A stretch of 64,000 nt of DNA from positions 146,163,429 to 146,227,428 of the forward strand of contig NC_133772.1 in assembly GCF_003597395.2 (NCBI RefSeq), given 5' to 3'. The stretch is from Chelonoidis abingdonii (taxonomy: Eukaryota > Chordata > Testudines > Testudinidae). This document shows positions 1 through 10,049 of this stretch, piece by piece; the first letter of the stretch is position 1, and each line of letters starts with the position of its first letter. The notes under the pieces were generated by a model that was given only the letters and a program-made list of their open reading frames with translations, ran no database searches and had not been told where the DNA came from. The translations under genes and the position numbers were made by a program.

Positions 1-136
1 GCTAGCCTCGGACCATGGACGCACACCACCGAATTACTGTGCCTAGTGTGGCCGCGGGAAATCGAATTTATAATATCTGTTTTATAAAACCGGTTTAATG
101 TAATTCAGAATTATCCTGTAGTACAGACGTAGCCCC
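1..136. mobile_element. Truncated MITE-like DNA element end
   Basis: The segment ends in the motif acagacgtagcccc, a decayed form of the gtgtagac-type terminus seen on several short DNA elements in this window (for example 54697 and 45975). The start lies outside the window, so class and target duplication cannot be judged. Confidence 0.45.
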
Positions 137-437
137 AGTCAATGGGGGAGGCTTTCTGGTGATTTCTATGGGAATTTGGATCAGGCCCTTAATAGGGAAA
201 TTTTGTTGGTTCAGTGGCATATTGTAAATATTACTCAAGCTTTTGATCTTGACATTTTGAAGCCAAGGACATTGTATTTTACAAGAAGGGTAAAAACAAG
301 TGTTTTCAATGAATTAGGTTCTGATCTGTAGACTTGTTTTGATCTCATACTATAACAAATGTTGAGGCCAGTCTTCATACTTGCTAACTTTAAAAAAAAC
401 CACAAGGATATTGGTGTATTTTAATTTTCTTATATTG

Positions 438-806
438 CAGCGGTTCTCAAACTGTGGGTTGGGACCCCAAAGTGGATTGTGACCCCCTTTAAATAGGGTC
501 ACCAGGGCTGGCATTAGATTTGCTGGGGTCCAGGGCTGAAGCCCGAGCTCCACTGCCTGGGGCCAAAGCCAAAGGCCCAGGGCTTCCACCGTGGGTAGTG
601 GGACTCACATTGCAGGCCCCCTGCTTGGGGCTGAAACCCTTGAGATTCAACTTTGGCCCCCCTATCCGAAGCGGTGGTGCTCAGGCTTTGGTCCCCCCAC
701 CTGGGGCAGTGAGGCTTAGGCTTCAGTCCCCCTTCTGGGTGTCGTGAAATAATTTTTATTGTCAGAAGGGGGTCGTGGTGCAATGAAGTTTGAGACCCCC
801 AGCACT
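438..806. mobile_element. Non-autonomous hAT-like element
   Basis: Starts cagcggttctcaaact and ends with the inverse form gtttgagacccccagcac, with gaccccc tracts inside both ends. This is the Charlie-type hAT terminus. The interior is GC-rich with no transposase. The exact right end and the 8-bp target duplication are not clear. Confidence 0.6.
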
Positions 807-1215
807 AGTGTAACAGCTACAGTAATAAATGGACAGAAAAAATATAGATATAGTTTTGAATTCACTGGTGCCTGTTTTGATTGAAACTGTACTGAGCAGT
901 ACATATAGTTGTCAAAAAGTTGTTAAAAGATGTAGTTACATGTTGGCCGAACCACTTGTCCCATTGGTCTTTTTTGTTTGGAAACTCTATGTAACTCTTT
1001 ATCATTTTTTTAAAAAAATGTTTACATGATCACTGTGTGTGTGTGTGTTTAAAAAAAAAGGTCCTGCATTCATGTGCAGTCCTACAACAAACACATGCAA
1101 AAGAAAATGAAGAAAACTATTTGCTCTAAAAACTATTTTAAAATACCCTTCAAAGTTATTTTTATTTGATTTTTGAGCAGATATCATATTAAGGAAATGT
1201 TGCAATTGCAACTGT

Positions 1216-1528
1216 AAAAGCAGCAAAGAATCCTGTGGCACCTATAGACTAACAGACGTTTTGGAGCATGAGCTTTCGTGGTAACACGGAGGTAGCTGGG
1301 AGTGCTGGTGGCATAGGGTCTGAGTAGAGAGTCCACATATCCAGACAGTCCTTTAGTGAGAGTGCCAATATATATACCTGCCCCTGGAAATTTCCACTAC
1401 ATGCATCTGACAAAGTGGGTATTCACCCACGAAAGCTCATTCTCCAAAACGTCTGTTAGTCTATAAGGTGCCACAGGATTCTTTGCTGCTTTTACAGAGC
1501 CAGGCTAACACGGCTACCCCTCTGATAA
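1216..1528. mobile_element. Penelope-like repeat, inverted arrangement
   Basis: 1216-1282 is the reverse complement of 1428-1494, at about two differences by eye. Between them is the upstream part of the plus copy, ending in the hammerhead-like core. The plus copy continues to gctacccctctga. Inverted or tandem partial copies are normal for Penelope-like retroelements. Class assignment is from remembered reptile repeats and the ribozyme-like core. Confidence 0.55.
1402..1450 (+). ncRNA. Hammerhead-ribozyme-like core in Penelope-like repeat
   Basis: Order of parts: CTGACAA (1407-1413), one extra A, a perfect six-base-pair stem (415-420 with 425-430, offset 1000) with loop ATTC, then GAAA (1431-1434) and AGCTCATTCT. 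A hammerhead needs CUGANGA, stem II and GAAA in this order. Here G8 is changed to A and an additional A precedes stem II, so this copy is probably inactive. Confidence 0.4.
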
Positions 1529-1682
1529 TTGCAACTTTGTCATTTTTAGCTTATTTTTGCTGAACCAATACAGAGAGGTCACTTATTTATTTTTTTTTCT
1601 CTTTTTAAGTCTCGCTTTTTTTCACTTGTATACATTCTTCAGTGCAACAGCTGACAGCTAGTCTCACTGTGTTAATGTAGGT

Positions 1683-1872
1683 ACACCTCTATCCCACTAT
1701 ATCGCGACCCAATATAACACTAATTCGGATATAACATGGTAAAGCAGTGCTCCAGGGGGGTGGGGCTGCGCACTCCGGCAGATCAAAACAAGTTTGATAT
1801 AACACGCTTTCACTTATAATGCGATAAGATTTTTTGGCTCCCGAGGACAGCATTATATTGAGGTAGAGGTAT
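1683..1872. mobile_element. Mariner-like MITE
   Basis: Inverted ends cacctctatc and aggtagaggt, each followed inward by tata-rich sequence, and TA at both borders. Length is about 190 bp with no coding capacity. The TA target and size fit a non-autonomous Tc1/mariner element. Confidence 0.6.
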
Positions 1873-1879
1873 ATATTCA

Positions 1880-2789
1880 TTCTATGTTCTTTGGTTAGAT
1901 AATGTACAAAATAAGGGATCAGTTGTTTAAAAACAAAGGCACTGCTGTAAAAACAAGGAGTTGCATGACAAGTTTATTGTATAATCAAGGACATATTATT
2001 TTCTGTCTGAGTGAGGAGCTGAATTTATCATGGCCTATAACCCTCCATTTTTTCCCTCAGCAGGATAAAACCAGATTCCAGTCTCAGCGTGTCACTGTGT
2101 CATCTTTGCTGCTGTGTATTTGAGTTAGAATTTTGCTTTTTCTCTTACTCCATTTTTAAAACTTGACTGAATTTACGAAAGTGAAGGACTAATAAGCAAG
2201 CAATGAGGCATACAGGGGCTCTGCAGGTTTCCCACACAACACTTATCAGTGCATCTCAGTCCTCTCCTACTTCATCCCTTGCTCCTCGGTTCTGGGCCTT
2301 TCGAGCAGAAACTGTCAGCTGAACCTCTTTGTAAAGAATTATGTGATGGCTTTATGATCTAGAATGATGTGAGCAAATTAACTTCCACTTGTGAGCACAT
2401 CATGGATTGAATTCAGGTCTCTATAGGTAAAAGATTAACATATCTGTCCACTGTGCCTTTCCCTAGGTACACCCCTGGAATCAGATAACATTCCTGTAAG
2501 TTGTAGCATGAAATAATTCCTTGATTTGAGAGATGAGGCAGGCAGTCTCTCAGCATTTCAGATGTGTGCTTTAAATATGATTTTGTTTGCAGTAACATGC
2601 ACTAGATATTTTCCATTTATCCAGCATTTAGTAAGACATTTTTCTTGACTGAAGCCTGCTATGGTGCCACTAAGTCCAGTGGTGTCAGACTGCTGTTTCT
2701 GCATTATGTTGGTCTGACATCACCAACTCCACTCTGCTCCTTTTGACTGGTACTCTGCCTACAGGTTATAGACAGAGGGAGCAAAGAAT
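1880..2789. other. No gene seen; apparently unique sequence
   Basis: I see no coding exon, repeat end or RNA gene here. Composition is AT-rich and unremarkable. Confidence 0.5.
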
Positions 2790-2798
2790 AGTGGTATT

Positions 2799-2990
2799 CT
2801 TCTTCAACTGCTTGCTCATGTCCATTCCATGCTAGGTGTGTGCATGCCATGAGCACTGTTGCTGGAAATTTTTCCCATAGTGGTATCTGTTAGGCCTACT
2901 CTGGCACCCTCTGCAGCTGTATGCATATGCACTGGTATAAAGGGGTTCCACCAACCCCACACCATCTGTGTCTTCTTGCCACCTGTGACA
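2799..2990. repeat. DIRS left inverted terminal repeat
   Basis: Contains ctcatgtccattccatgct and reads, in reverse complement, like 7230-7395 (shared ccattccatgctaggtgtg, ttttccc, gtggtatc and ggtataa blocks in the same order). The match is interrupted by small gaps. Confidence 0.85.
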
Positions 2991-3268
2991 GTTGCTGGTA
3001 TAACCCTTTCTTGCTCTGATAAGGTTTCTTCGCAGTGGTTCTGGACTCTTCCTTCATTTATAGTGTTAATAGTTTAGTGTATATAGTTTTTGCAAGTTGT
3101 GGTAGTGTATACAGTTCCTGTCCTCAAAGGACTTTTCAGTACTGGGCTTCAACCCTTGTGCCTATTGTGAGTGACCCGCACTTGAGTTGCTTAACATGCT
3201 TGGGGCCCTGGTACTAGGGGAAAACCCCAGGGATTCCATACAGTGCTGGGATTTCAAGGACTGGTGGA

Positions 3269-4547
3269 TTGCCAGGGAGTGGGATGCCAGGAGCAGGTGG
3301 GGATTTGCCCCTGCATGATACCAGGGGAGCTGGTGCCAGGAAGATGCCTGACGCACCCTGTTCCCTCCTGTGGCCCTACTGGAATCCTTGGGGTTTTCCC
3401 CTAGTACTGGGACCTTCTTCCCACTGCCCCTACTCGGTGGTCTCCAAGAGACAGGCTGCTGCTCTCTCCAGCTTGGCACCGGATCCAGATTCCAATACCT
3501 GCTCTGGTATCGAAGTCCAGGAGATGTCCCTAGTGGACATAGTCAAGGCAGAGGAAGGATCTTCTCCTCCGGTGCAAACCTTCTTGTCTTCCTCAGGATG
3601 ATTTCAGGGCCTATTAAGACCTTCTGAAGCAGGTCACTTCAAACCTGGGCTTTGGAGATAGAGGAGCTCAAATAGACATCATACAGCCTTATTGATATCC
3701 TAGCTGAAGCAGCTCCTTCCAGAGTGGTCCTGCCCATCAGTAAGGCGGTGATGGGACCAGTCAAGGCCCTATGGCAAACTCCTTCTCTGGCCCCCACTTC
3801 AAAGAGGGCAGAGAAAAAGTACTATGTGCCAGCAAGTGGGTTCGATTACCTGTACTCGCACCCTCCCCCAGGGTACCTAGTGGTATCTGAAGCTAACTAA
3901 AGGGACAGACAGGGCTAGTTAAGTGCTATCCCAAAACAAAAAGATACTAAGAAACTGGACCTTTTTGGAAGAAAGGTTTATTCCATGGGTAGTTTCCAAC
4001 TGCATATCGCCAATCAGCAAGCTTTGCTGGGGAGATACAGTTTTAATCTCCCTGAATAAATTCAGACTCCCTGCCCTCAAGAGTTAACACTTGGCAGACC
4101 CCTTAGAAGAGGGTAAGAATGTGGCCAGGACCTCTCTCCAGGTGGTTCCGGATGCTGCCAACTTGGTGGTCTGTCTGGACACTGGCCTCCATGATCACCA
4201 TGAGGCGCTGTTCCTGGCTCCAGTCTTTTGGTCTTCCCCATGAGGTTCATCAGTTAATCCAGGACCTCCCATTTGAAGGCTCCTCCCTTTTCTTGGAGCA
4301 GACAGACACAAGACTTCACGGACTGAAGGACTCAAGGTCCACCCTACGACCTCTAGGGCTATATGTTCCATCCGCCTCTAGAAAACACTTCAGGCCCCAG
4401 CAGCTTCCTCAGTTCTTGGGAGCTGCAAGACAGGCACCGTACAAAAGAAAAAGCAGAGGTTATAAACAGTGCCAACCATTCCCATCCACCTCAGCCTACC
4501 AGTCGGAACCTCAGAGTTACTCTGGCAGTCTCAAGCAGGCCTTCTGA
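3269..4547 (+). pseudogene. DIRS gag-like ORF remnant
   Basis: Broken plus-strand frames, Pro/Ser-rich, lying between the left terminal repeat and the reverse transcriptase. One begins near 3269 (MPGSGMPGAGGD) and another near 4119. This is the position of the gag-like ORF1 in DIRS elements. No domain could be recognised by eye. Confidence 0.5.
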
Positions 4548-4690
4548 AGGTGAGCATGAGAGTGCTGTACAAGTCACCATTTCAGATCTGCTCCCTCCCC
4601 CTCCCGTTTCATTTTTGGACCATCTGTTGCTCTTCAGCCCAGCTTGGGCATCCATAACATTGGACCAATGGGTCCTGAGTACAGTGACAG

Positions 4691-5394
4691 TTGGATATAC
4701 TCTTCAGTTTTTATCCACCCCCTCCCTCCCACTCTCCACTCCCATCCCTCTTCAGGGAACCTTCTCACAAGGAACTCTTTATCCAGGAGATGCAATCCCT
4801 TTTACATATGGGGGCAGTAGAGGGAAGTTTTTTAAGACTTGAGAGGGAAGGGGTTTTACTCCCGATATTTCCTAATCCCAAAGGCAAAAGGGGCCTTTCT
4901 TGGACCTGTGTCACCTCAACAGAAATCTCAAGAAACTGAGCTTCCTCATGGTTTCCCTAGCCTCCATCATTCTCTTCTTGGATTCTGGAGACTGGTATGT
5001 CACCCTTAACTTAAAGGACACATACTTTCACATTTCTATCTTCTGTGACCAGAGAAGATTTCTCAGGTTTGTAGTGGGTCATCGCCACTATCACTTCACC
5101 ACCCGTCTGCCTATCGGCAGCCCTGAAGGCTTTTACAAAGTGTATGGGATTGTAGCAGCCTTCCTCACGTGTTGAGGCATTCAGGTTTACTTGTTCCTCG
5201 ATGATTGGCTGATCAAAGGTCAGTCACAGGCTCTAGTGCAAGACAGCATTAGCACAGTCCGAACCATGTTCAGGGTGCTGGGCCTGCTGATAAATAAGCA
5301 GAAATCAACTCTTGTTGTTCAGAGAATAGAATGTATTGGTACAGTGCTCAACTTGACCCAAGCCAGGGCCCTCCTGCCAGCAGCTCGCTTCTAG
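4691..5394 (+). pseudogene. DIRS reverse transcriptase remnant
   Basis: A frame from 4691 gives way near 4905 to another frame with NRNLKKLSF and LNLKDTYFHI (the conserved DLKDAYF-type motif), then a stop at 5173-5175. The same frame continues with LFLDDWLIKG, the catalytic LDD box, and NKQKSTL. One frameshift and at least one stop interrupt it. Motif order identifies a DIRS-type reverse transcriptase; it is inactive as read. Confidence 0.85.
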
Positions 5395-5479
5395 ACCATG
5401 ACAAATCTGGTATCTAAGGTCATGTCCCACCCAGTCACAACAGCTTGAGTGTACTGAAGCTACTGGGTCACATGGTGGC

Positions 5480-6052
5480 TTGTACTTATGGGGTTCAATA
5501 TGCAAGGCTGCTCCTCAGGCACCTCCAGATGTGGCTAGCGTCAGTATAGTCCCTGAGCAGCCACCACTTGGACTTAGTACTTCCAGCTACCACCTGGGCT
5601 GGTGGAAGGAACCAAGGTGGGTAATGATGGAGGTGCCCTTCGTTGCCCCACTACCATCTGTGTCAGACCTAGGGTGTAGAGCCCATCTCAACAACATCAG
5701 GACTCAGGGCCTCTGGTCCCAGGAAGAGCTCTTCTTGCACATAAATGTCAGGGAACTCAGAGCAGTGTGCCTGGCTTGCCAGATATTCCTTCCCCAGGTC
5801 TCAGGCAAGGTAGTTCAAGTCCTGGCAGACAATACAGCAGCCATGTTCTATATCAACAAGCAAGGAGGGGACCGATCCCCTGCCCTGGGTCAGAAGGCAG
5901 TCAATCTATGGGACTTCTGTGTGAGACACTCCATTCATCTTGAGGTGTCTCACCTCTCACTCCACCTGATTCTGATTTCACAAGACAATAGCTGGTTGCT
6001 TCACCCGAACCTCACCTCCCTGAACCTAACTGCATGGATGCTGCATGGCTGA
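5480..6052 (+). pseudogene. DIRS RNase H remnant
   Basis: The frame contains HINVRELRAVCLACQIFLPQ and LADNTAAMFYINKQGG, the typical RNase H positions of DIRS elements (Glu of the REL helix and Asp of ADNT). It lies in a different frame from the reverse transcriptase upstream, so a frameshift separates them. The end at 6052 is a stop, shortly before where the domain normally finishes. Confidence 0.8.
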
Positions 6053-6489
6053 ACCATGAAGAACAGGCCTGCTCAGAACAGGTTCAATGAGTCTTGCTAG
6101 GCAGTAGAAAGCCTTCCACTGTTTGGTCAACTGGAAACATTTCACTTGTTGAGCCTCTGAATGGGATCTCTCTCCATCTCAATCTTTTCTTCAGTCTATT
6201 TTGGGCTATTTGCTCCACTTGAAGCAGTAGGGTCTGGCACTCTCATCTATTAAAGTTCATTTGACGACCCTCTCAGCCTTCCATCCCCCAGTGAATGGCA
6301 GATCAGTGTTCCCCATCCGAAATGATGGTCTGGTTTCTCAAAGGGTTGGAAAGACTCTATCCTCAGGTTTATGAACTGACCTTTCGTCCCTTCCCCTATG
6401 GGACTTAAACCTTGTCCTGTTGAGGCTTACTGGCTCCCATACTGAACCATTAGCATCATGCTCCCTACTACTTATCTCCTGAAAGATTG

Positions 6490-7107
6490 TCTGCATGGTG
6501 GTGATCACCTTGGCCAGAAGGGTCTCTGAGATCAAGGCCCTTATGTCAAGGACGAGGTCCGACTGCGCCCTCATCTGGCCTTTCTGCCAAAGGTGATATC
6601 ACAATTCCACAACAACCACCTCATTTTTCTACCTGTCTTCTTCCCAAAATCTCACAAGAATGACGGCTTCATACATTGGATGTTAGGCGGGCCCTCACCT
6701 TTTATACTGAGAGAACTAAGCCCTTCCACAAATCCACGCAACTCTTTGTGGCAATAGCGGAAAGGATGAGAGGGCTACCTTTGTCAACCCAAAGAATCTC
6801 ATTCTGGATAACCACTTCTTTTTGGGCTTGCTATGAATGGGCAAACATCCCACCTCTAGCCATCATTACTGCTCATTCCACAAGAGTCCAGGCTTCATCA
6901 GCAGCATTACATGCACCAGTACCAATCCAGGACATCTGCAGAGCCCCAACCTGGTTGTTGGTTTATACCTTTGAGTCCCACTATGCCATCATCCAACAGG
7001 CCCAATGCCAGTTTCAGGAGAGGAGTGTGGCAGTCAGCACATCCATGAACTCCAAGCCCCCCTACTGGGGTACTGTTTGTGAATTACCTAGTATGGAATG
7101 GATATGA
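6490..7107 (+). pseudogene. DIRS tyrosine recombinase remnant
   Basis: ITLARRVSEIKAL (from about 6498) carries the first catalytic Arg, in another frame from the rest. The main frame from 6676 reads DVRRALTFYTERTKPFHKST, then TAHSTRVQASSA with the His-x-x-Arg pair, then FESHYAI with the presumed nucleophile Tyr. All four catalytic landmarks remain visible, split by a frameshift and stops between about 6585 and 6675. Confidence 0.85.
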
Positions 7108-7190
7108 GCAAGCACTTGAAAAAGAAAAAAATGGTTACTAACCTTTTTAACTACTGTTCTTTGAGATGTGTTGTTTATGTCCATTCCATG
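7086..7190. repeat. DIRS internal complementary region
   Basis: Two parts. 7086-7118 is the reverse complement of the left end (2799-2835). 7133-7190 is the reverse complement of the outermost right end (7375-7430), including ggttactaac against gttagtaacc. In DIRS elements this region bridges the two ends to make the circular intermediate. Confidence 0.85.
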
Positions 7191-7229
7191 ACCCACTCTT
7201 CTACCCTCTGTTGGAGTTACCGGCAAGAA

Positions 7230-7430
7230 GGAACTGAGAGGGTGCAGGGCTGGCAGCACTCCTTATACCAGCTCATGTGCACATGGCTCCAGAGTGCACT
7301 AGAGCTGGCCCCGCTGATACCACTGAGGGAAAAATCTCTGGCAACAGTGCATGCAGCGTGCACACACCTAGCATGGAATGGACATGAACAACACATCTAA
7401 AAGAACAATAGTTACAAAATGTTAGTAACC
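7230..7430. repeat. DIRS right inverted terminal repeat
   Basis: Inverse of the left terminal repeat, ending near gttagtaacc at 7430. The block acctagcatggaatggacat at 7368-7387 is the reverse complement of the corresponding left-end block. Confidence 0.85.
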
Positions 7431-9990
7431 ATTTCTTCACAGAATACAAGCAACATGAAATGTTCAGATATTGTGAGAAGAAAAGGGAGTCACAAATGGG
7501 AAGTATCCTGGAGAGAGCCAGGCGAGGGGGAAACAGTATACAGAAAATGAGGAAGGGAACAGAAGGGGGCAAAGGAGGTAAAATGGTGTCTCACATATCA
7601 GGGATAGAGGTTCCGCAGTGTCCCCCATGTTTTAAGAGTCTTGGTCCCACATTGCAGCAGTAAGAGGTTAAGATGTGTGGATTTGAATGATTTGTTGATG
7701 AATCATTTTCTCTGTACAGGTACTTGTTCCCATGATTTGTATCAGCCATATGGTTATTTTAAAGGTTGAAAGGTAGAAACCTGTGGAAAACATTACATTT
7801 TGTTAACTGAAAACTTTCCCAGTGATGGCATGTTAAATATTGATAGATGTTATGTTTTTCTGCTAGAATTGTTTGCTATTTTAATATCTTTATTGTGGTT
7901 ATAATAAAGAGAACTTATTTTGATGGCTGAAGTCCTTCATGATCTCCCAATGTTTTCCTTTATTCCTGGCCTCCTCACTCCACTAAAGCCCCTACCAATG
8001 ATCTTTGACTTCTGAGGGTATAGCCATTCCTGGAAGATAGATTTATATAGAAAGATATACACACTATTTAGAGCAGCTTATAGGTGATGAAACTGACAAA
8101 AAGGGAGTTGCATATCTAGGGCTGATCCTGCCAGATGCTGAGCCTCTCTCAACTTCCACTCACATCATTGGGATTTGAAGACCAACATCCTTCAAAGTCA
8201 GGCCTTTTATTTCCAGGGCCTATTTCTGCAAATGTACCTCTATCATCTAATTGTACACTGCAGTATCCAAAAAGTTTGGCTCTATGCATTTTAACATTTT
8301 TGAATCTTGAATTATGAATTTTTGAAAAGCATGGCCCAAAATGTATGCTCTGAATCTCTGAGGTTGTCCAAATGATACCATGTAGCTATCTATTGAAATA
8401 GCTGTTCCACACTAGAATACACTTTGGCACAGGTGTACTGAAAATGTGGTTGTAATTACAACATGGGATTTTAATGCACAATTGTACTGCCAAAATATAT
8501 ATCTTTTGTTTGAGGAGCCTACATATGAATGATGAATGAATGTTTGTTTGTAAGTTTCTTTCATACTTCGATGGCCAAGATTTTCAAGTGACTAGTGATT
8601 TTTTGGTGCCTCCACTTTTGAGTGGCCAATTTTAGATACCTTAAAGGGGTATAGTTGGCTTTATCCAAGCCTTTCCTGATGGTCTCTTACAGGGGGAGTG
8701 TTGAGGCCAGCTGATGGGAAGAGAGAAGGCATTATAGTTTGAGGAGGGGGTGGGGCTGGAGTGTGGGGCGCTCTGCCATTCCTTGGTTGGCAGAATGGTC
8801 TGTAGGAGCCTGTTCTAGCTGGTGTACACCTTGTGGCTGCTTTACCTTGTACGGGGAGAGGTTGGCAGGAGGCAAAAAGATATTCTCCTTTACACTCAGC
8901 ATAGTTTAGGATTGTGTCCTTATTGTAAACAGAGTGGATGCTTCGATTGCTGCATAGGTGGGGGGTTGAGAATAATGAGAACATATCTACTTTTTCTTAC
9001 TTCTTTGAGAAACAGGCATGTTACATTAGTGTGTCTATTTATATCCCACTAACGTGTTGATTCAGCAAGGCAATTAAGCATGGGCTTGAGGCTGACTCGA
9101 TGCCTAAAATGATATTGAAGAAAATTATATAAGCATATACAAGACAAGTAGATGGATTGTTGAAGTGTATACTGAACATTACATATACTGTCTATATAAG
9201 ACCACAATTCATCTGAAATAAATGATAAATTATAGTGCTGTTGTATATTAATGAGTTACCATTATGATTTAGATAATTTTAATGTATGTATATTCTTTGA
9301 GTAACAAAAAATAGCTAATATTAGAAACTTATCTTTAATGCTTAGATATACTGACAAATCTAAAAAAAAAAAAGACAATCTTTTTACTCATTTAACATTT
9401 TTAGCCATGTAAATAAAGGTGAATTTGCGGGCAATGTAAAAACGCATTCATTTTTATCAAGTTTTGCTACTAATAAATTGTAGTGATTCAAAAGGGATGC
9501 TTTAGTTCATCTCTATGCCTTTACTTTTATCTACGCACCTTAAAAAAAGTTTTGCAATCTTTTGTTACCAAGAATTACCTGAATGCCTAGTATGCTGTGG
9601 TCAGTATCAGTTCTTGTTTTTCTCAAGGCTTTTAAAGACTGCCACTTTAGCAAGATGCTAATTTTTAGTGGTACTGGCTAAATAATGGATTGATTTTCAC
9701 ATTTTTTGTGGTTTGCTTTCATAAAAAGCAGTTAGCGTCTCGATGAATTGTTAATACTGTACAGTGATTGTGAATGTGTACTGTTCCCATAGTTTTGTAT
9801 TCTAAATCCTGCTTCACGTGTGTACCTTCACTGAAAAAGTTAAAGTTAAAACTGAAATGTTTTTAGAATTTGGTGCCTTTTCAAATATTTTGTGAATGCC
9901 AAATCAAGTGGAAAAAATTACCTTTTCTCAGCTGCTTTTTACTTCTGTAAACTTGTGGTATTTTTCAAGTAATTTGTATTTCTTTGGATT
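7431..9990. other. Long stretch without recognised gene
   Basis: Mostly AT-rich, apparently unique sequence. A second AATAAA is present on the plus strand near 7903. I found no coding exon on either strand. The part from about 9060 onward looks like 3' UTR of a plus-strand transcript. Confidence 0.45.
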
Positions 9991-10007
9991 GTAGGTTTTT
10001 GTGGTGG

Positions 10008-10046
10008 AATAAACAAATATTATACAAAGCGTAATTTTTTTTTTTT
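10008..10046 (+). terminator. Candidate plus-strand polyadenylation site
   Basis: AATAAA at 10008-10013 is followed after about 20 nt by a run of T. The preceding 9.1-10 kb is AT-rich and repeat-poor, like a 3' UTR. It points toward SYNE2, so it would be the end of a convergent transcript. ESR2 lies tail-to-tail with SYNE2 in mammals, but no ESR2 coding exon was recognised here. Confidence 0.4.
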
Positions 10047-10049
10047 TTG

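Larger units (their letters stand above)
2790..7430 (+). mobile_element. DIRS-type tyrosine-recombinase retrotransposon (decayed)
   Basis: DIRS elements copy through reverse transcription and integrate with a tyrosine recombinase instead of a DDE integrase; they make no target duplication. This copy has the diagnostic structure: inverted termini (about 2790-2990 and 7230-7430), an internal complementary region (7086-7190) matching both ends, and plus-strand reading frames for a gag-like protein, reverse transcriptase, RNase H and recombinase. All frames carry stops and frameshifts, so it is dead. Length of about 4.6 kb is near that of vertebrate DIRS copies. DIRS elements are known from turtles and other reptiles but not from birds. 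Confidence 0.9.

Noticed and set aside
1036..1050. CA/TG microsatellites (also at 15511 and 42812)
   Set aside because: Short and ordinary; not worth separate entries.
1..10000. ESR2 last coding exon expected by mammalian synteny
   Set aside because: No frame on the plus strand resembled a nuclear-receptor ligand-binding domain; only a candidate 3' end can be supported.
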